The position numbers were made by a program, and so were the translations under genes. A DNA stretch of 64,000 nt, from NCBI RefSeq assembly GCF_900240945.1, contig NZ_OESG01000013.1, forward strand, positions 1,426,001-1,490,000, written 5' to 3'. Below the pieces are notes generated by a model. That model had not been told where the DNA came from. It worked only from the letters and a program-made list of their open reading frames with translations, and ran no database searches. The DNA is from Mycobacterium sp. 3519A (GTDB lineage Bacteria; Actinomycetota; Actinomycetes; Mycobacteriales; Mycobacteriaceae). Of this stretch, positions 34,608 to 42,890 are shown one piece after another. Position 1 is the first letter of the stretch, and each line of letters opens with the position of its first letter.

Positions 34608-35401
34608 CGGCACTGCCAGTTCGGCGGCCGCTTCTCCATGAACGCTTTCGGTCCTTCGAGGGCGTCCTCGGTGCGGACCACCCGCTCGCGGAACGTCTCG
34701 GCGAGTATTTCCGCCTCGTGCAGCGGAAGGTCGAGTGTCTTGTGGATAGCCAGTCGCGTGCCGCGCACTGCCAGCGGCGCGTTGGAGTTCACGATGTCGG
34801 CGATCTCGTGTGCGCGTTCGAGCAGCCTGTCGTGTTCGACCACCTCACTGATCATGCCCAGTTCGTAGGCGCGCTGGGCGGTCATCCGCTCGTGCTTGCC
34901 CATCAGCGCCATCCGGAGGGCGATGTTGCGGGGCAGCACACGGGCCAGTCGCACCATCTCGCGGCCGGCCACCAATCCGATGCTGACGTGCGGATCGAAG
35001 AACGTCGCCTTGTCGGAGGCGATGGCGATGTCGCCGGTGGTGATCCAGTCCAGCCCTGCGCCGCAACACAATCCGTTCACCGCGGTCAGCACCGGCTTGG
35101 CCATCCGCCGGAACGGCGGCGTGCCTTCCTGCGGCGCCTCCCACTGGTCGTAGGACGATAGATAGGGGCGCTCGTAGATCACCCTGCCGTCCTCTGGGAT
35201 CTCGCCGACGTCGGCGCCGGTGCAGAATGCGCGCCCGGTGCCGGTGACGATCAGCGTCCAGATGTTGTCGTCGTTTTCGGCTTCGTCGTAGGCCGCGCGC
35301 AGTTCGGTGATCATCGCGGGGCTCAGCGCGTTGAGCGCATCCGGCCGGTTGAGCGTGACGGTCGCCTTGTGTCCGTCGACCTCGTACTTGATGTATCTCA
35401 T
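34604..35401 (-). CDS. Enoyl-CoA hydratase/isomerase (crotonase fold)
   Basis: A 265-aa crotonase with TGTGRAFCTGADVGE and AVNGLCCGAGLDWI forming the oxyanion hole. The active-site segment FFDPHVSIGLVAGREMV keeps a Glu at the second catalytic position only. It resembles the downstream hydratase (FFDxHVSxGLV in both), pointing to a duplication. ATG 35401 is chosen because GGAAGG sits 7 nt before it; a GTG two codons earlier overlaps the upstream stop. Confidence 0.88.
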   Translation of the reverse strand: MRYIKYEVDGHKATVTLNRPDALNALSPAMITELRAAYDEAENDDNIWTLIVTGTGRAFCTGADVGEIPEDGRVIYERPYLSSYDQWEAPQEGTPPFRRMAKPVLTAVNGLCCGAGLDWITTGDIAIASDKATFFDPHVSIGLVAGREMVRLARVLPRNIALRMALMGKHERMTAQRAYELGMISEVVEHDRLLERAHEIADIVNSNAPLAVRGTRLAIHKTLDLPLHEAEILAETFRERVVRTEDALEGPKAFMEKRPPNWQCR

Positions 35402-35403
35402 GG

Positions 35404-36195
35404 TCACCTTCCACCGAACTCCGGTGCGCGCTTGTCACGGAACGCCGCCAGGCCCTCCCTGAAATCTGCGGTGCGACAGGACAACTCCAGGTTGAAGAGT
35501 TCCTGCGTCATGGCTTGCGGCAAGGTCGCATGCTGCGCATAGTTGATGGCCTGCTTGGCGAGTCCGATCGCGACGGTCGGGCCTGCCGCCAATCGGGCGA
35601 GCAGTTGTTCTGCGACGTCATCGACATCGGACGCGCACCGGTGGATCAGCCCGCAGGCCGCGGCGTCGCGCCCGCTGATCTGCTCGCCGAGCAACAGCAT
35701 CTCCTTGGCCCGCGCCATCCCGATCAACCGGGGCAGCAGCCAGGTCGCACCCGAATCGGGGGAGAACCCGCGGCCGATGAACGGTTCCCAGAACACGGCG
35801 TCGTCGGCGGCCACGGTGAAATCCGCGGCCAGTGCCAGGTTGCAGCCGAGGCCGACGGCCCAGCCCCGCACACTGCACACCACCGGCAACTGCACGGTGT
35901 GTACCAATTCGATGACACGGTTGGCGGTGTGCGGGATCCTCCGCACCAGATCGCCTGTGCGAGGCCGCTGTCCGGCGCTGTTGGTGGCGACCCAGTCCGA
36001 ACCCGCGCAGAAGTCGTCCCCCGCGCCGCGGATGTGGATGGCCCGCAGTGAATCGTCGGTGGCGGCGTCGCGCAGCGCGGCGGCCAGCGAGTCGGTCATG
36101 GCGTGGTCGAGCGCATTGCGTCGGGACGGGCGGTCGAGCGTGAGCCGCAGGACATCGCCGTCCCTGGTCGCTGTCACTGTGCCTTCGTCGGTCAC
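35404..36195 (-). CDS. Enoyl-CoA hydratase/isomerase, first gene of a six-gene run
   Basis: A 263-aa crotonase: RGAGDDFCAGSDWV and SVRGWAVGLGCNLAL build the oxyanion hole, and FWEPFIGRGFSPDSGATWLLPR shows Asp at the second catalytic position, as in dienoyl-CoA or other isomerases. The GTG start lies downstream of the palindrome at 36223-36241. The whole EchA-EchA-EchA-FadD-FadD-FadD series has overlapping ends and should be one transcript. Confidence 0.88.
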   Translation of the reverse strand: MTDEGTVTATRDGDVLRLTLDRPSRRNALDHAMTDSLAAALRDAATDDSLRAIHIRGAGDDFCAGSDWVATNSAGQRPRTGDLVRRIPHTANRVIELVHTVQLPVVCSVRGWAVGLGCNLALAADFTVAADDAVFWEPFIGRGFSPDSGATWLLPRLIGMARAKEMLLLGEQISGRDAAACGLIHRCASDVDDVAEQLLARLAAGPTVAIGLAKQAINYAQHATLPQAMTQELFNLELSCRTADFREGLAAFRDKRAPEFGGR

Positions 36196-36222
36196 GGTGA
36201 AAATCCCGCCAATCCAGAGCTA

Positions 36223-36241
36223 TACGGTTAGGGCTACAGTA
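36223..36241. promoter_or_regulatory. TACTGTAA-type operator, site 1
   Basis: TACGGTTA-GGG-CTACAGTA: 8-bp half sites with a 3-nt spacer, a degenerate copy of the consensus TACTGTAA-N3-TTACAGTA. It lies between divergent EchA (36195) and thioesterase (36277) starts. A TATCCT -10-like box follows 5 nt later on the plus strand, so binding would block RNA polymerase. Confidence 0.6.
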
Positions 36242-36276
36242 TTGCTATCCTGTACAAGTTAGCAAGGAAAGGGCGA

Positions 36277-36926
36277 ATGGCGGAAGACATCCCCGAGTAC
36301 GGCGAGCGCCCGCTGCCGCAAACGGTGGCCGCGGCGGGTGCCATGCGGCGTCTGGCCGGGCTGCTGCTGTCACTCGAACACGAGCATCCGGCCGTGGACG
36401 CCATGATTGCCCAGTTCGCCGACTGGGAGGAGCAGTTGACCGCCGCTGCGGCGCCCGATCCGATGCCGCGGATAGGGACGGTGGGTATGACAAGCGCGTG
36501 TATCTGGACCACGCGTTCGACATCGGGGCATACAATCCCTGCTTCCCCGAGTACACGTTCGACCATCTCGACGACGAAACCGCCTCCGGCAGCGTCACTT
36601 TCCCGCTCGTCTACGAGGGGCCGCCCGGTCTGGTCAACGGCGGCTTCCTTGCGGTGTTCTTCGACTGCATCACCCAGCATCAGAGCTGCGCGGCGCGGCG
36701 TACCGGCAAGACGCGGTCACTGTCCGTGACCTACCGCCGACCGACGCCCATCCTCACCGAACTGCGCTTCGAGATCGAGCGGTTGGCAGAAGAGAACGAA
36801 GTGACGTCGACGGCGCGCCTGCTGTTGGGCGACGAGGTGTTGTGCATCGGCGAATCCAAGACGGCGGCCAGTTCGCCGCAGAAGCTGACCGGCTTCCGGT
36901 TCGGTAGACGGCGGGTCAAGGCCTAG
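36277..36926 (+). pseudogene. PaaI-like thioesterase, interrupted by a 1-nt frameshift
   Basis: The reading frame from ATG 36277 (good AAGGAAAGG site) gives about 66 residues ending PDPMPRIG, then degenerates. The other frame, from about 36470, continues with DGGYDKRVYLDHAFDIGAYNP and a full hot-dog domain with VYEGPPGLVNGGFLAVFFD to the stop at 36924. One extra G in the GGG at 36475-36477 would join the two into about 217 residues. So one base has been lost, either in the genome (inactive gene) or by sequencing error. It is the first gene of an operon with the GntR regulator, whose start overlaps its stop. Confidence 0.75.
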
Positions 36927-37708
36927 TGGTGGTGCAGCGCATCCGCCAACCACGCGTCGCCGAGATCGTGGCGGCGCGGCTGCGTGAAGACATCTTGTCG
37001 GGCCGCCTCAAGGAAGGCGACGTGCTGCCCTCGCAGGAAAGCCTGTTCTCCGAGTTCGGGGTCAGCCCGCCCGCGCTGCGCGAGGCCATCCACATTCTCG
37101 AGACCGACGGGCTGATCTCGGTGCGCCGAGGTAACGTCGGAGGAGCGGTGGTGCATCAGCCCTCCGCTGAACGCACCGCGCACATGATCAGCATGGTGCT
37201 GCAATCGCGGTCGTCGACGCCTGCGGACGTCAGCGGCGCGCTGTTGCACCTCGAGCCGATCTGCGCAGGCATGTGCGCGGCGCGCGAGGACCGTGCAACG
37301 GAGGTGCTGCCCTACCTGGAAGCTGAAATCCGCCTGCAGCAAGAGCAATTCGACGACCTGACAACGTACGTGCCCAATGCCAGGCGATTCCATGAGGCGA
37401 TCGTCTCGCGGTGCGGCAACGAGCCCATGATTCTGCTGATCGGATCGTTGGAGTTGATCTGGTCCGCGCATGAGTCCTCGGTGTGGAGCGACGAAACCGA
37501 CCCGCTGAACCGCAAGACCATGCGCGCAGCGCTGCGCGACCATCAACGGTTGTTCGATGCCATCACCGATGGTGACTCGGCGCGCGCGGTCCGCCTCGCC
37601 CAGGGACATCTGGCTGCCGCCAGGCGCAACACGTTGGCTGTTGGAAACGACAGGACCATCGAGGCGAGATTGATTTCGAACGGCAACCATCAGGAGCTTG
37701 GCCGATGA
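36926..37708 (+). CDS. GntR/FadR-family regulator with FCD domain
   Basis: A 260-aa regulator. The winged helix-turn-helix covers about residues 8-75 (VAARLREDILSGRLKEGDVLPSQ, FSEFGVSPPALREAIHILETDGLI), followed by an FCD ligand domain with RRFHEAIV and DHQRLFDAI, the positions of metal-binding residues. Three GTG codons stand in a row at 36926; the first overlaps the thioesterase stop. It is one of two regulators that have a TACTGTAA-type site upstream of their own transcription unit, hence a candidate for controlling that set of promoters. Confidence 0.9.
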   Translation: MVVQRIRQPRVAEIVAARLREDILSGRLKEGDVLPSQESLFSEFGVSPPALREAIHILETDGLISVRRGNVGGAVVHQPSAERTAHMISMVLQSRSSTPADVSGALLHLEPICAGMCAAREDRATEVLPYLEAEIRLQQEQFDDLTTYVPNARRFHEAIVSRCGNEPMILLIGSLELIWSAHESSVWSDETDPLNRKTMRAALRDHQRLFDAITDGDSARAVRLAQGHLAAARRNTLAVGNDRTIEARLISNGNHQELGR

Positions 37709-38568
37709 CCGACGAACGTGTGCTTTTCGACGTGGATACCGACAAGCGGATCGCGACGGTCACGCTCAACAATCCGAAGCAGCGCAACTCATACGACGCG
37801 GCGATGCGTGACGCGCTCGCGCGCTGCCTCGATCGGGTCGCCGAGGACGACGACATCACGGTGGTCTTGCTGCGCGGTGCGGAGGGCGTGTTCAGCACTG
37901 GCGCGGATATGAACAACGCGTACGCCTGGTACGGCGACAAGGACGCGCCGGAGGCCAAGCGGCGGCCGAGCCAACGGAGAAGGCTCGCTGTCGATCGTAA
38001 GTCGTTCAGCTTCTACCACAACCTCATGGGATTCCCGAAGGTCACGGTCGGGGAGATCAGCGGCTACGCGCTCGGCGGTGGCTTCGAGATGGCGCTGATG
38101 ACCGACATCTCGGTGATCGGGCGGGACACCAAGATCGGTATGCCCGCGACGCGTTTCCTCGGCCCTGCACTCGGAAGCCTGCACCTGTTCTTCCACCGAC
38201 TCGGCCCGGTGCTGGCGCGGCGGCTGCTGCTGACCGGCGACATCATCGAGGCCGGTTCCGTTGAGCACCTCGGGGTGTTTACCGAGACGTGCGAATCTGC
38301 CTCGGTTCCAGCCAGGGCGAGGTACTGGGCGGAGAAGGCAGCGAAGATGCCCGCCGACGGCGTGGTCATCGCGAAGGAAGCCTTCCGGCTCGTCGAGCAG
38401 AATCAGGCCTATCAGGGCGAGGAAGTCGCCAGTTACCTGTTCCACGCCTTCGGGACGAATCTGCAGTTCGCGCCGGGGGAGTTCAACTTCGTCAAGGCCC
38501 GGGCCGAGCACGGAACACGGGAGGCGTTTCGGATGCGCGACGAGCACTTCAACGTGCCCGAGCCGTGA
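37705..38568 (+). CDS. Enoyl-CoA hydratase/isomerase (crotonase fold)
   Basis: A 287-aa crotonase, longer than its neighbours. The loop RGAEGVFSTGADMNNAYAWYGD is followed by an insertion rich in Arg/Lys (about residues 82-100) not seen in the other EchA proteins here. GEISGYALGGGFEMAL forms the second oxyanion loop. The region GMPATRFLGPALGSLHLFF lacks the paired glutamates, so the reaction type is open. ATGA overlap with the GntR gene. Confidence 0.87.
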   Translation: MTDERVLFDVDTDKRIATVTLNNPKQRNSYDAAMRDALARCLDRVAEDDDITVVLLRGAEGVFSTGADMNNAYAWYGDKDAPEAKRRPSQRRRLAVDRKSFSFYHNLMGFPKVTVGEISGYALGGGFEMALMTDISVIGRDTKIGMPATRFLGPALGSLHLFFHRLGPVLARRLLLTGDIIEAGSVEHLGVFTETCESASVPARARYWAEKAAKMPADGVVIAKEAFRLVEQNQAYQGEEVASYLFHAFGTNLQFAPGEFNFVKARAEHGTREAFRMRDEHFNVPEP

Positions 38569-38651
38569 GTGACGCCGGTCACCTACTGGCGGCAATACAA
38601 TATCTGCTACTTTTGTAACGTCGATAACGCCCGAACCCCGAGGTTGAGAAC

Positions 38652-39827
38652 ATGTCCAAGCCTGTCATCGTCGGTGCCGTCAGGACGGCGATCGGCCGTT
38701 CGTTCAAGGGGACGCTGGTCAACACCCCGCCGGAGACGCTGATCACCACGGTGCTTCCCGAGGTGGTTCGCCGGTCAGGCGTCGACCCGAAGGACTTCGA
38801 CGACATCATCTTCGCTGAATCCCATTACGGCGGTGGCGATCTCGCCCGCTACGCGGCCGACGCCACCGGCATGCAGGACGTTCCAGGACAGTCGGTGAAC
38901 CGGCACTGCGCGGGCAGCCTGACCGCGATCGGCAATGCCGCGGCGCAGATCGGGTCCGGAATGGAGCGCGCGCTGATCGCAGGCGGGGTGCAGTCGCTGT
39001 CGATGACGCCTCTGGTGAATTGGCGGATCCCCGGCCCCGAACTGAAGTTCGAGGAGCGCTGGATGCCGCCCACCCACGTCGAGACGCCTGATGCGCCCTG
39101 CAAGGACATGTCGATCACCGTCGGATGGAACACCGCGCAGGCCGTCGGCATCACCCGCGAAGAGATGGACGCCTGGGCGGCCCGCTCTCATCAACGCGCC
39201 ATCGCGGCAATCGATGCGGGCAAGTTCCTCGACGAGATCATTCCGCTGAAGGTGCAGCAGTTCGACGGGTCGGTGGTGGAGTTCAGCGTCGACGAGCATC
39301 CGCGCCGCGACACCACCGTGGACAAGTTGGCGGGCCTGGCGCCCCTGCACCCGGAGATCGAAGGGTTCTCGATCACCGCGGGCAACAGCAGCGGGACCAA
39401 CGACGCGGCGGCCGCCGTCGCGTTGGTGGACAACGACTACGCCGACGCCAACAAGCTGACCAAGATGGCGACCGTAAAGGCATGGGCCGCAGCGGGTGTG
39501 CCGCCTCGCGACTGCGGACTGGGCGCGGTCAAGGTGATCGGCAAGGTGCTGGACCGTGCCGGACTGAAACCGTCGGACGTCGCGCTGTGGGAGATCAACG
39601 AGGCGTTTGCTTCCGTGCCGATCGCCGCCTGCTGCGAGTACGGCATCGATGAGGAACTGGTCAACTTCTCCGGAAGTGGTTGCAGCCTAGGCCATCCCAT
39701 CGCCGCTTCGGGCGCGCGGATGGTCACCACGCTGGTCTACGAGTTGCAGCGACGTGGTGGCGGCATCGGGGTCGCGGCGATGTGCGCAGGCGGCGGCCAG
39801 GGCGGTGCGGTCGTCGTCGAAGTCTAG
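38652..39827 (+). CDS. Acetyl-CoA acyltransferase (thiolase)
   Basis: A 391-aa thiolase with Cys86 in NRHCAGSLTAIG, SGSGCSLGHPIAASGARM and MCAGGGQGGA, so the catalytic Cys-His-Cys set is complete. It stands alone: 83 bp after the EchA stop with its own probable promoter and 86 bp before the solute-binding lipoprotein. It would remove a two- or three-carbon unit from a 3-oxoacyl-CoA of the same catabolic set. Confidence 0.94.
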   Translation: MSKPVIVGAVRTAIGRSFKGTLVNTPPETLITTVLPEVVRRSGVDPKDFDDIIFAESHYGGGDLARYAADATGMQDVPGQSVNRHCAGSLTAIGNAAAQIGSGMERALIAGGVQSLSMTPLVNWRIPGPELKFEERWMPPTHVETPDAPCKDMSITVGWNTAQAVGITREEMDAWAARSHQRAIAAIDAGKFLDEIIPLKVQQFDGSVVEFSVDEHPRRDTTVDKLAGLAPLHPEIEGFSITAGNSSGTNDAAAAVALVDNDYADANKLTKMATVKAWAAAGVPPRDCGLGAVKVIGKVLDRAGLKPSDVALWEINEAFASVPIAACCEYGIDEELVNFSGSGCSLGHPIAASGARMVTTLVYELQRRGGGIGVAAMCAGGGQGGAVVVEV

Positions 39828-39913
39828 TTAGGAATTCGCTGGCAAGAAACTGTATCGAAGCGCGACGGCGCGACGTTCTCTCCGTGGGGCCACTCGAAAC
39901 ACGGAGGTAACGA

Positions 39914-41128
39914 ATGCGTAGTCGCACCGCACGCGATGCGATTGCTCTTGGCAGTGCTGCGCTTGTTGCGCTGATGACTTCTGCTTGCAGTCAGGGTGCA
40001 GCGCAAGAGGCACCGCCCAATCTGAAAATCGTCGGCGTGACTCAGGTCGATGCGAACGGTGCGGCGGTCACGGCGAGTAGCGGCGATGCGCCCGCGGATC
40101 CGGCCGGGGACGGCAAGGCGGTGTGTCAGCCGGTCGCGATCGCGACGGCGGGCGCCTTCACCGGCGCGGACGCCGCGTTGGGAGCCAACATGAAAGACGG
40201 CGTGCAACTGGCCGTTGACCGGCACAACGCGGCCAATCCAGGCTGCCAGGTGCAGCTGAAGGTGTTCGACACCGAGGACGATCCGCAGAAGGCAACCGAA
40301 GTCGCGCCGCAGATCATCGACGACCCATCGATCGTCGGTCTGGTCGGCCCGCAATTCTCGGGCGAGACGAAAGCGACCGGGAGCATATTCGCCCAGGCGG
40401 GTCTGGTGGCTGTCACACCGGCGGCCACCAATGTCACGTTGTCACAGAACGGTTGGAAAACCTTCTTCAGAGGCCTGGCAAACGACGGCGTTCAGGGGCC
40501 TTCGATCGCGAACTATCTCAAGAACACGGTCGGTGCGAAGAAGGTGTGTGTGATCGACGACAGCACCGATTACGGACTCGGGATCGCGCAAGCGGTCACC
40601 CAGACGCTCGGGCCGATCGCAGCCTCGGACTGCAAGATCGAGGTGAAGAAGGGCGACAAGGACTTCTCGGCAGCGGTCACCCAGCTCAAGTCGGCTGCGC
40701 CCGACGCGGTCTTCTACGGCGGGTACTACACCGAAATGGCACAGCTCGTTCAGCAGGCACGCGACGGGGGCGTGAAGGCGACCTTCGCCGGGGGCGACGG
40801 CAGCAAGGATCAGCAGTTGGTGAAGCTGGCCGGGGAATCGTCCAAAGACGTAATACTGTCGTGTCCCTGTGCGCCTGCGAGTGGCCCGTTTGCCGATGAC
40901 TACACGCGCGAGTTCAGTCAGGAGCCAGGCACCTACAGCACCGAGGCCTACGATCTCGGCACGATTCTCGTCAAAGGCATTGACTCAGGCGCGATTACCC
41001 GCCAGGCCCTGCTGAACTACGTGCGCGACTACAACGGCCAGGGTGTCGCGCGCAGGTACCAGTGGACGCCAACCGGTGAGCTGACGTCGAGCCTGGTCTG
41101 GATCTACAAGGTGCAGTGGCGGCGCTAG
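39914..41128 (+). CDS. ABC-transporter solute-binding lipoprotein, branched-chain amino-acid type
   Basis: A 404-aa exported protein. A basic start, a hydrophobic stretch and the lipobox-like MTSAC (Cys near residue 25) predict lipidation. The mature part is a type-I periplasmic-binding fold of the LivJ/amide-binding family (VAIATAGAFTGADAALGANMKDGVQLAVDRHN, VGLVGPQFSGETKA, DDSTDYGLG). Such proteins bind amino acids, amides, aromatic or dicarboxylic acids. No permease or ATPase gene is nearby, so it may work with a transporter elsewhere or as a sensor. GGAGG precedes the ATG. It overlaps the convergent TetR gene by 4 bp. Confidence 0.9.
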   Translation: MRSRTARDAIALGSAALVALMTSACSQGAAQEAPPNLKIVGVTQVDANGAAVTASSGDAPADPAGDGKAVCQPVAIATAGAFTGADAALGANMKDGVQLAVDRHNAANPGCQVQLKVFDTEDDPQKATEVAPQIIDDPSIVGLVGPQFSGETKATGSIFAQAGLVAVTPAATNVTLSQNGWKTFFRGLANDGVQGPSIANYLKNTVGAKKVCVIDDSTDYGLGIAQAVTQTLGPIAASDCKIEVKKGDKDFSAAVTQLKSAAPDAVFYGGYYTEMAQLVQQARDGGVKATFAGGDGSKDQQLVKLAGESSKDVILSCPCAPASGPFADDYTREFSQEPGTYSTEAYDLGTILVKGIDSGAITRQALLNYVRDYNGQGVARRYQWTPTGELTSSLVWIYKVQWRR

Positions 41129-41883
41129 GAGCGGGAAGAAGCCTTGGCCCGCGTGCGTGCGGACTTAACGGGCTTCTTCCCGCCCGCGTCGATGAGCCGG
41201 CTGGCGTGATCGAGGATGCATTCGAGTCCGAACTCGAAGTTCTTGTCGTCGGCCGCGCCGATGTGGTGGCCCTTCGCGGTCACCTGGGCCAGCAGCGGCG
41301 TGCTGTCGGGGTCGATGGTCATCGTCTCCTCGAGATCGCTCGGCCCCTCCGCGTCGGCGGCGCGGTTCTTGTCCCGGAGTCGCTGCAGCACCACTGATCC
41401 GCGCACATGCACGGACACCGCGGAATACGTGTCGAACGCATCCTCGGCCGACAGGCCCGCCTCCACCAGGCTGGCGATCGCCTTCTCGACTTCTTGCACA
41501 CCGACTTTGGCGGCGCGCGGCGAAAGCGCCGACCGGATGAGGATCAGATCGCACAGAATCGGGTTGCCCTGGAACGTCTTTCGCATGGTGCGCGCATGAT
41601 TGCGCAGCGTCTCGCGCCAGTCTTTGGCCTCGACGTAGGGGGTGGCGAAAACGTACTGCCGAAGCGCACGGTCGGTCATCGCGTTGAGCAGATCGTCCTT
41701 CTTGCGGAAGTACCAGTAGATGCTCGTGACGCCGACGCCCAGGTGCTTGCCGAGCAGTGGCATGCTCAAGTTGTCGATGCCGACCTGTTCGGCGAGGTCG
41801 AAGGCGCCCTTGATGATGTCGTCGGGATTGATGGACCCGCGCTCGCGTCGCTGACGCTTCTCAGCGGTTGCTTGCTTGGCCAC
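41125..41883 (-). CDS. TetR-family regulator with basic C-terminal tail
   Basis: A 252-aa regulator. Its helix-turn-helix is at about residues 22-68 (DDIIKGAFDLAEQVGIDNLSMPLLGKHLGVG, TSIYWYFRKKDDLL) and a TetR class-C-like ligand domain follows. The last 15 residues are strongly basic (KKPVKSARTRAKASSRS), unusual for TetR. GGAGGTG precedes the GTG start. The 199-bp gap to the divergent SDR gene contains a TACTGTAA-type site, so this protein is the other main candidate for the regulator of that site set. Confidence 0.9.
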   Translation of the reverse strand: MAKQATAEKRQRRERGSINPDDIIKGAFDLAEQVGIDNLSMPLLGKHLGVGVTSIYWYFRKKDDLLNAMTDRALRQYVFATPYVEAKDWRETLRNHARTMRKTFQGNPILCDLILIRSALSPRAAKVGVQEVEKAIASLVEAGLSAEDAFDTYSAVSVHVRGSVVLQRLRDKNRAADAEGPSDLEETMTIDPDSTPLLAQVTAKGHHIGAADDKNFEFGLECILDHASRLIDAGGKKPVKSARTRAKASSRS

Positions 41884-42031
41884 GAGGGCACCTCCATCGA
41901 GTGCTTGTCACTGAAATCTACCGGCGGTCACGCTCTGAACTGCGTCTTTGCCTGCGTGTCGCCGCTCGGCCGTTATCGACAACCTTACCGGCAGCCATCT
42001 TGTCGATGGCACCTTCACATTCTCCCGCTTC

Positions 42032-42050
42032 TACTGTAAGACCTATAGTA
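42032..42050. promoter_or_regulatory. TACTGTAA-type operator, site 2
   Basis: TACTGTAA-GAC-CTATAGTA: the left half site is perfect, the right half keeps 6 of 8 consensus bases. It lies 33 bp before the SDR start (42083) and 149 bp before the divergent TetR start (41883). Confidence 0.6.
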
Positions 42051-42082
42051 AGCATTTCTAGCGATTCGGTTCAGAGGTAGGG

Positions 42083-42880
42083 ATGGACCTGGGACTCGAG
42101 GACGCCGCCGCCGTCGTCGTCGGCGGTGGCCGGGGAATGGGGTTCGCGGCCGCGCGCTGCCTTGCCGAGGACGGCGCCCGGGTTGCCGTCGTCGGCCGGA
42201 CCAAGGAGGTGCTTGACCGGGCCGCAACGGAATTGACCGCCTCTGGAAGTCCCGATGCGCTCGCGTTGGTGGCTGACGTCGGCGACGCCGAGCAGGTTCA
42301 GCGGGTGTTCGACGAGGTGAGCGCGCGCTGGGGCGGAGAACTCAATGCGCTGATCAACGCGGTCGGTCCAGGCGTCGTCGGCACCTTCGAAGACCTCACC
42401 GACGAACAGTGGCGGCAGGCGTTCGACGACGGCGTGCTGGGGATGGTGCACTGCGTGCGTTCGGCTTTGCCGCTGCTGCGCAAGGCGAAATGGGCTCGCA
42501 TCGTCAACTTCTCCGCGCACTCGACGCAACGGCAGACCGTCACGCTGCCCGCCTATACGGCCGCAAAGGCGGCTGTCACAAGCATTTCCAAGAATTTGTC
42601 GCTGTCGCTGGCCAAGGACGAGATCATGGTCAACGTCGTATCGCCGGGCAGCATCGCGTCCGAGGCGCTGCGCGGATGGGCGGCATCGGTCGGCGTCGAC
42701 GGTGACGATCCGTACGCCTTGATGGCCGCGATCGACAAGCACTTCGGGCACCCCGCGCACCTGCCCCGGGCCGGACAGCCCGAGGAGATCGGGCCCGTCG
42801 TCGCATTCCTCGCGTCCAGACGCAACTCGTACATGACCGGCGCCAACATCAACGTCGACGGCGGTAGCGACTTCACCTGA
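42083..42880 (+). CDS. SDR-family oxidoreductase
   Basis: A 265-aa short-chain dehydrogenase. The cofactor motif is VVGGGRGMGFAAARCLAEDGA with VVGRTKE after beta-2, which suggests NADP preference. VNFSAHSTQ and YTAAK hold the active-site residues, and the tail MTGANINVDGGSDFT is typical. Its stop is 10 bp before the aldolase gene, so the pair is probably one transcript controlled by the site at 42032-42050. Confidence 0.9.
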   Translation: MDLGLEDAAAVVVGGGRGMGFAAARCLAEDGARVAVVGRTKEVLDRAATELTASGSPDALALVADVGDAEQVQRVFDEVSARWGGELNALINAVGPGVVGTFEDLTDEQWRQAFDDGVLGMVHCVRSALPLLRKAKWARIVNFSAHSTQRQTVTLPAYTAAKAAVTSISKNLSLSLAKDEIMVNVVSPGSIASEALRGWAASVGVDGDDPYALMAAIDKHFGHPAHLPRAGQPEEIGPVVAFLASRRNSYMTGANINVDGGSDFT

Positions 42881-42890
42881 GGAGTGAAAT

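Noticed and set aside
36498..36926. Separate thioesterase gene starting at GTG 36498
   Set aside because: The frame begins in the middle of conserved sequence with no ribosome site, and residues encoded before it in the same frame (DGGYDKR) continue the upstream frame; a frameshift explains it better.
38597..38615. TACAATAT-CTG-CTACTTTT upstream of the thiolase at 38652, as an eighth TACTGTAA-type site
   Set aside because: Only about half of the positions fit the consensus and there is no symmetry; chance similarity in an AT-rich promoter is as likely.
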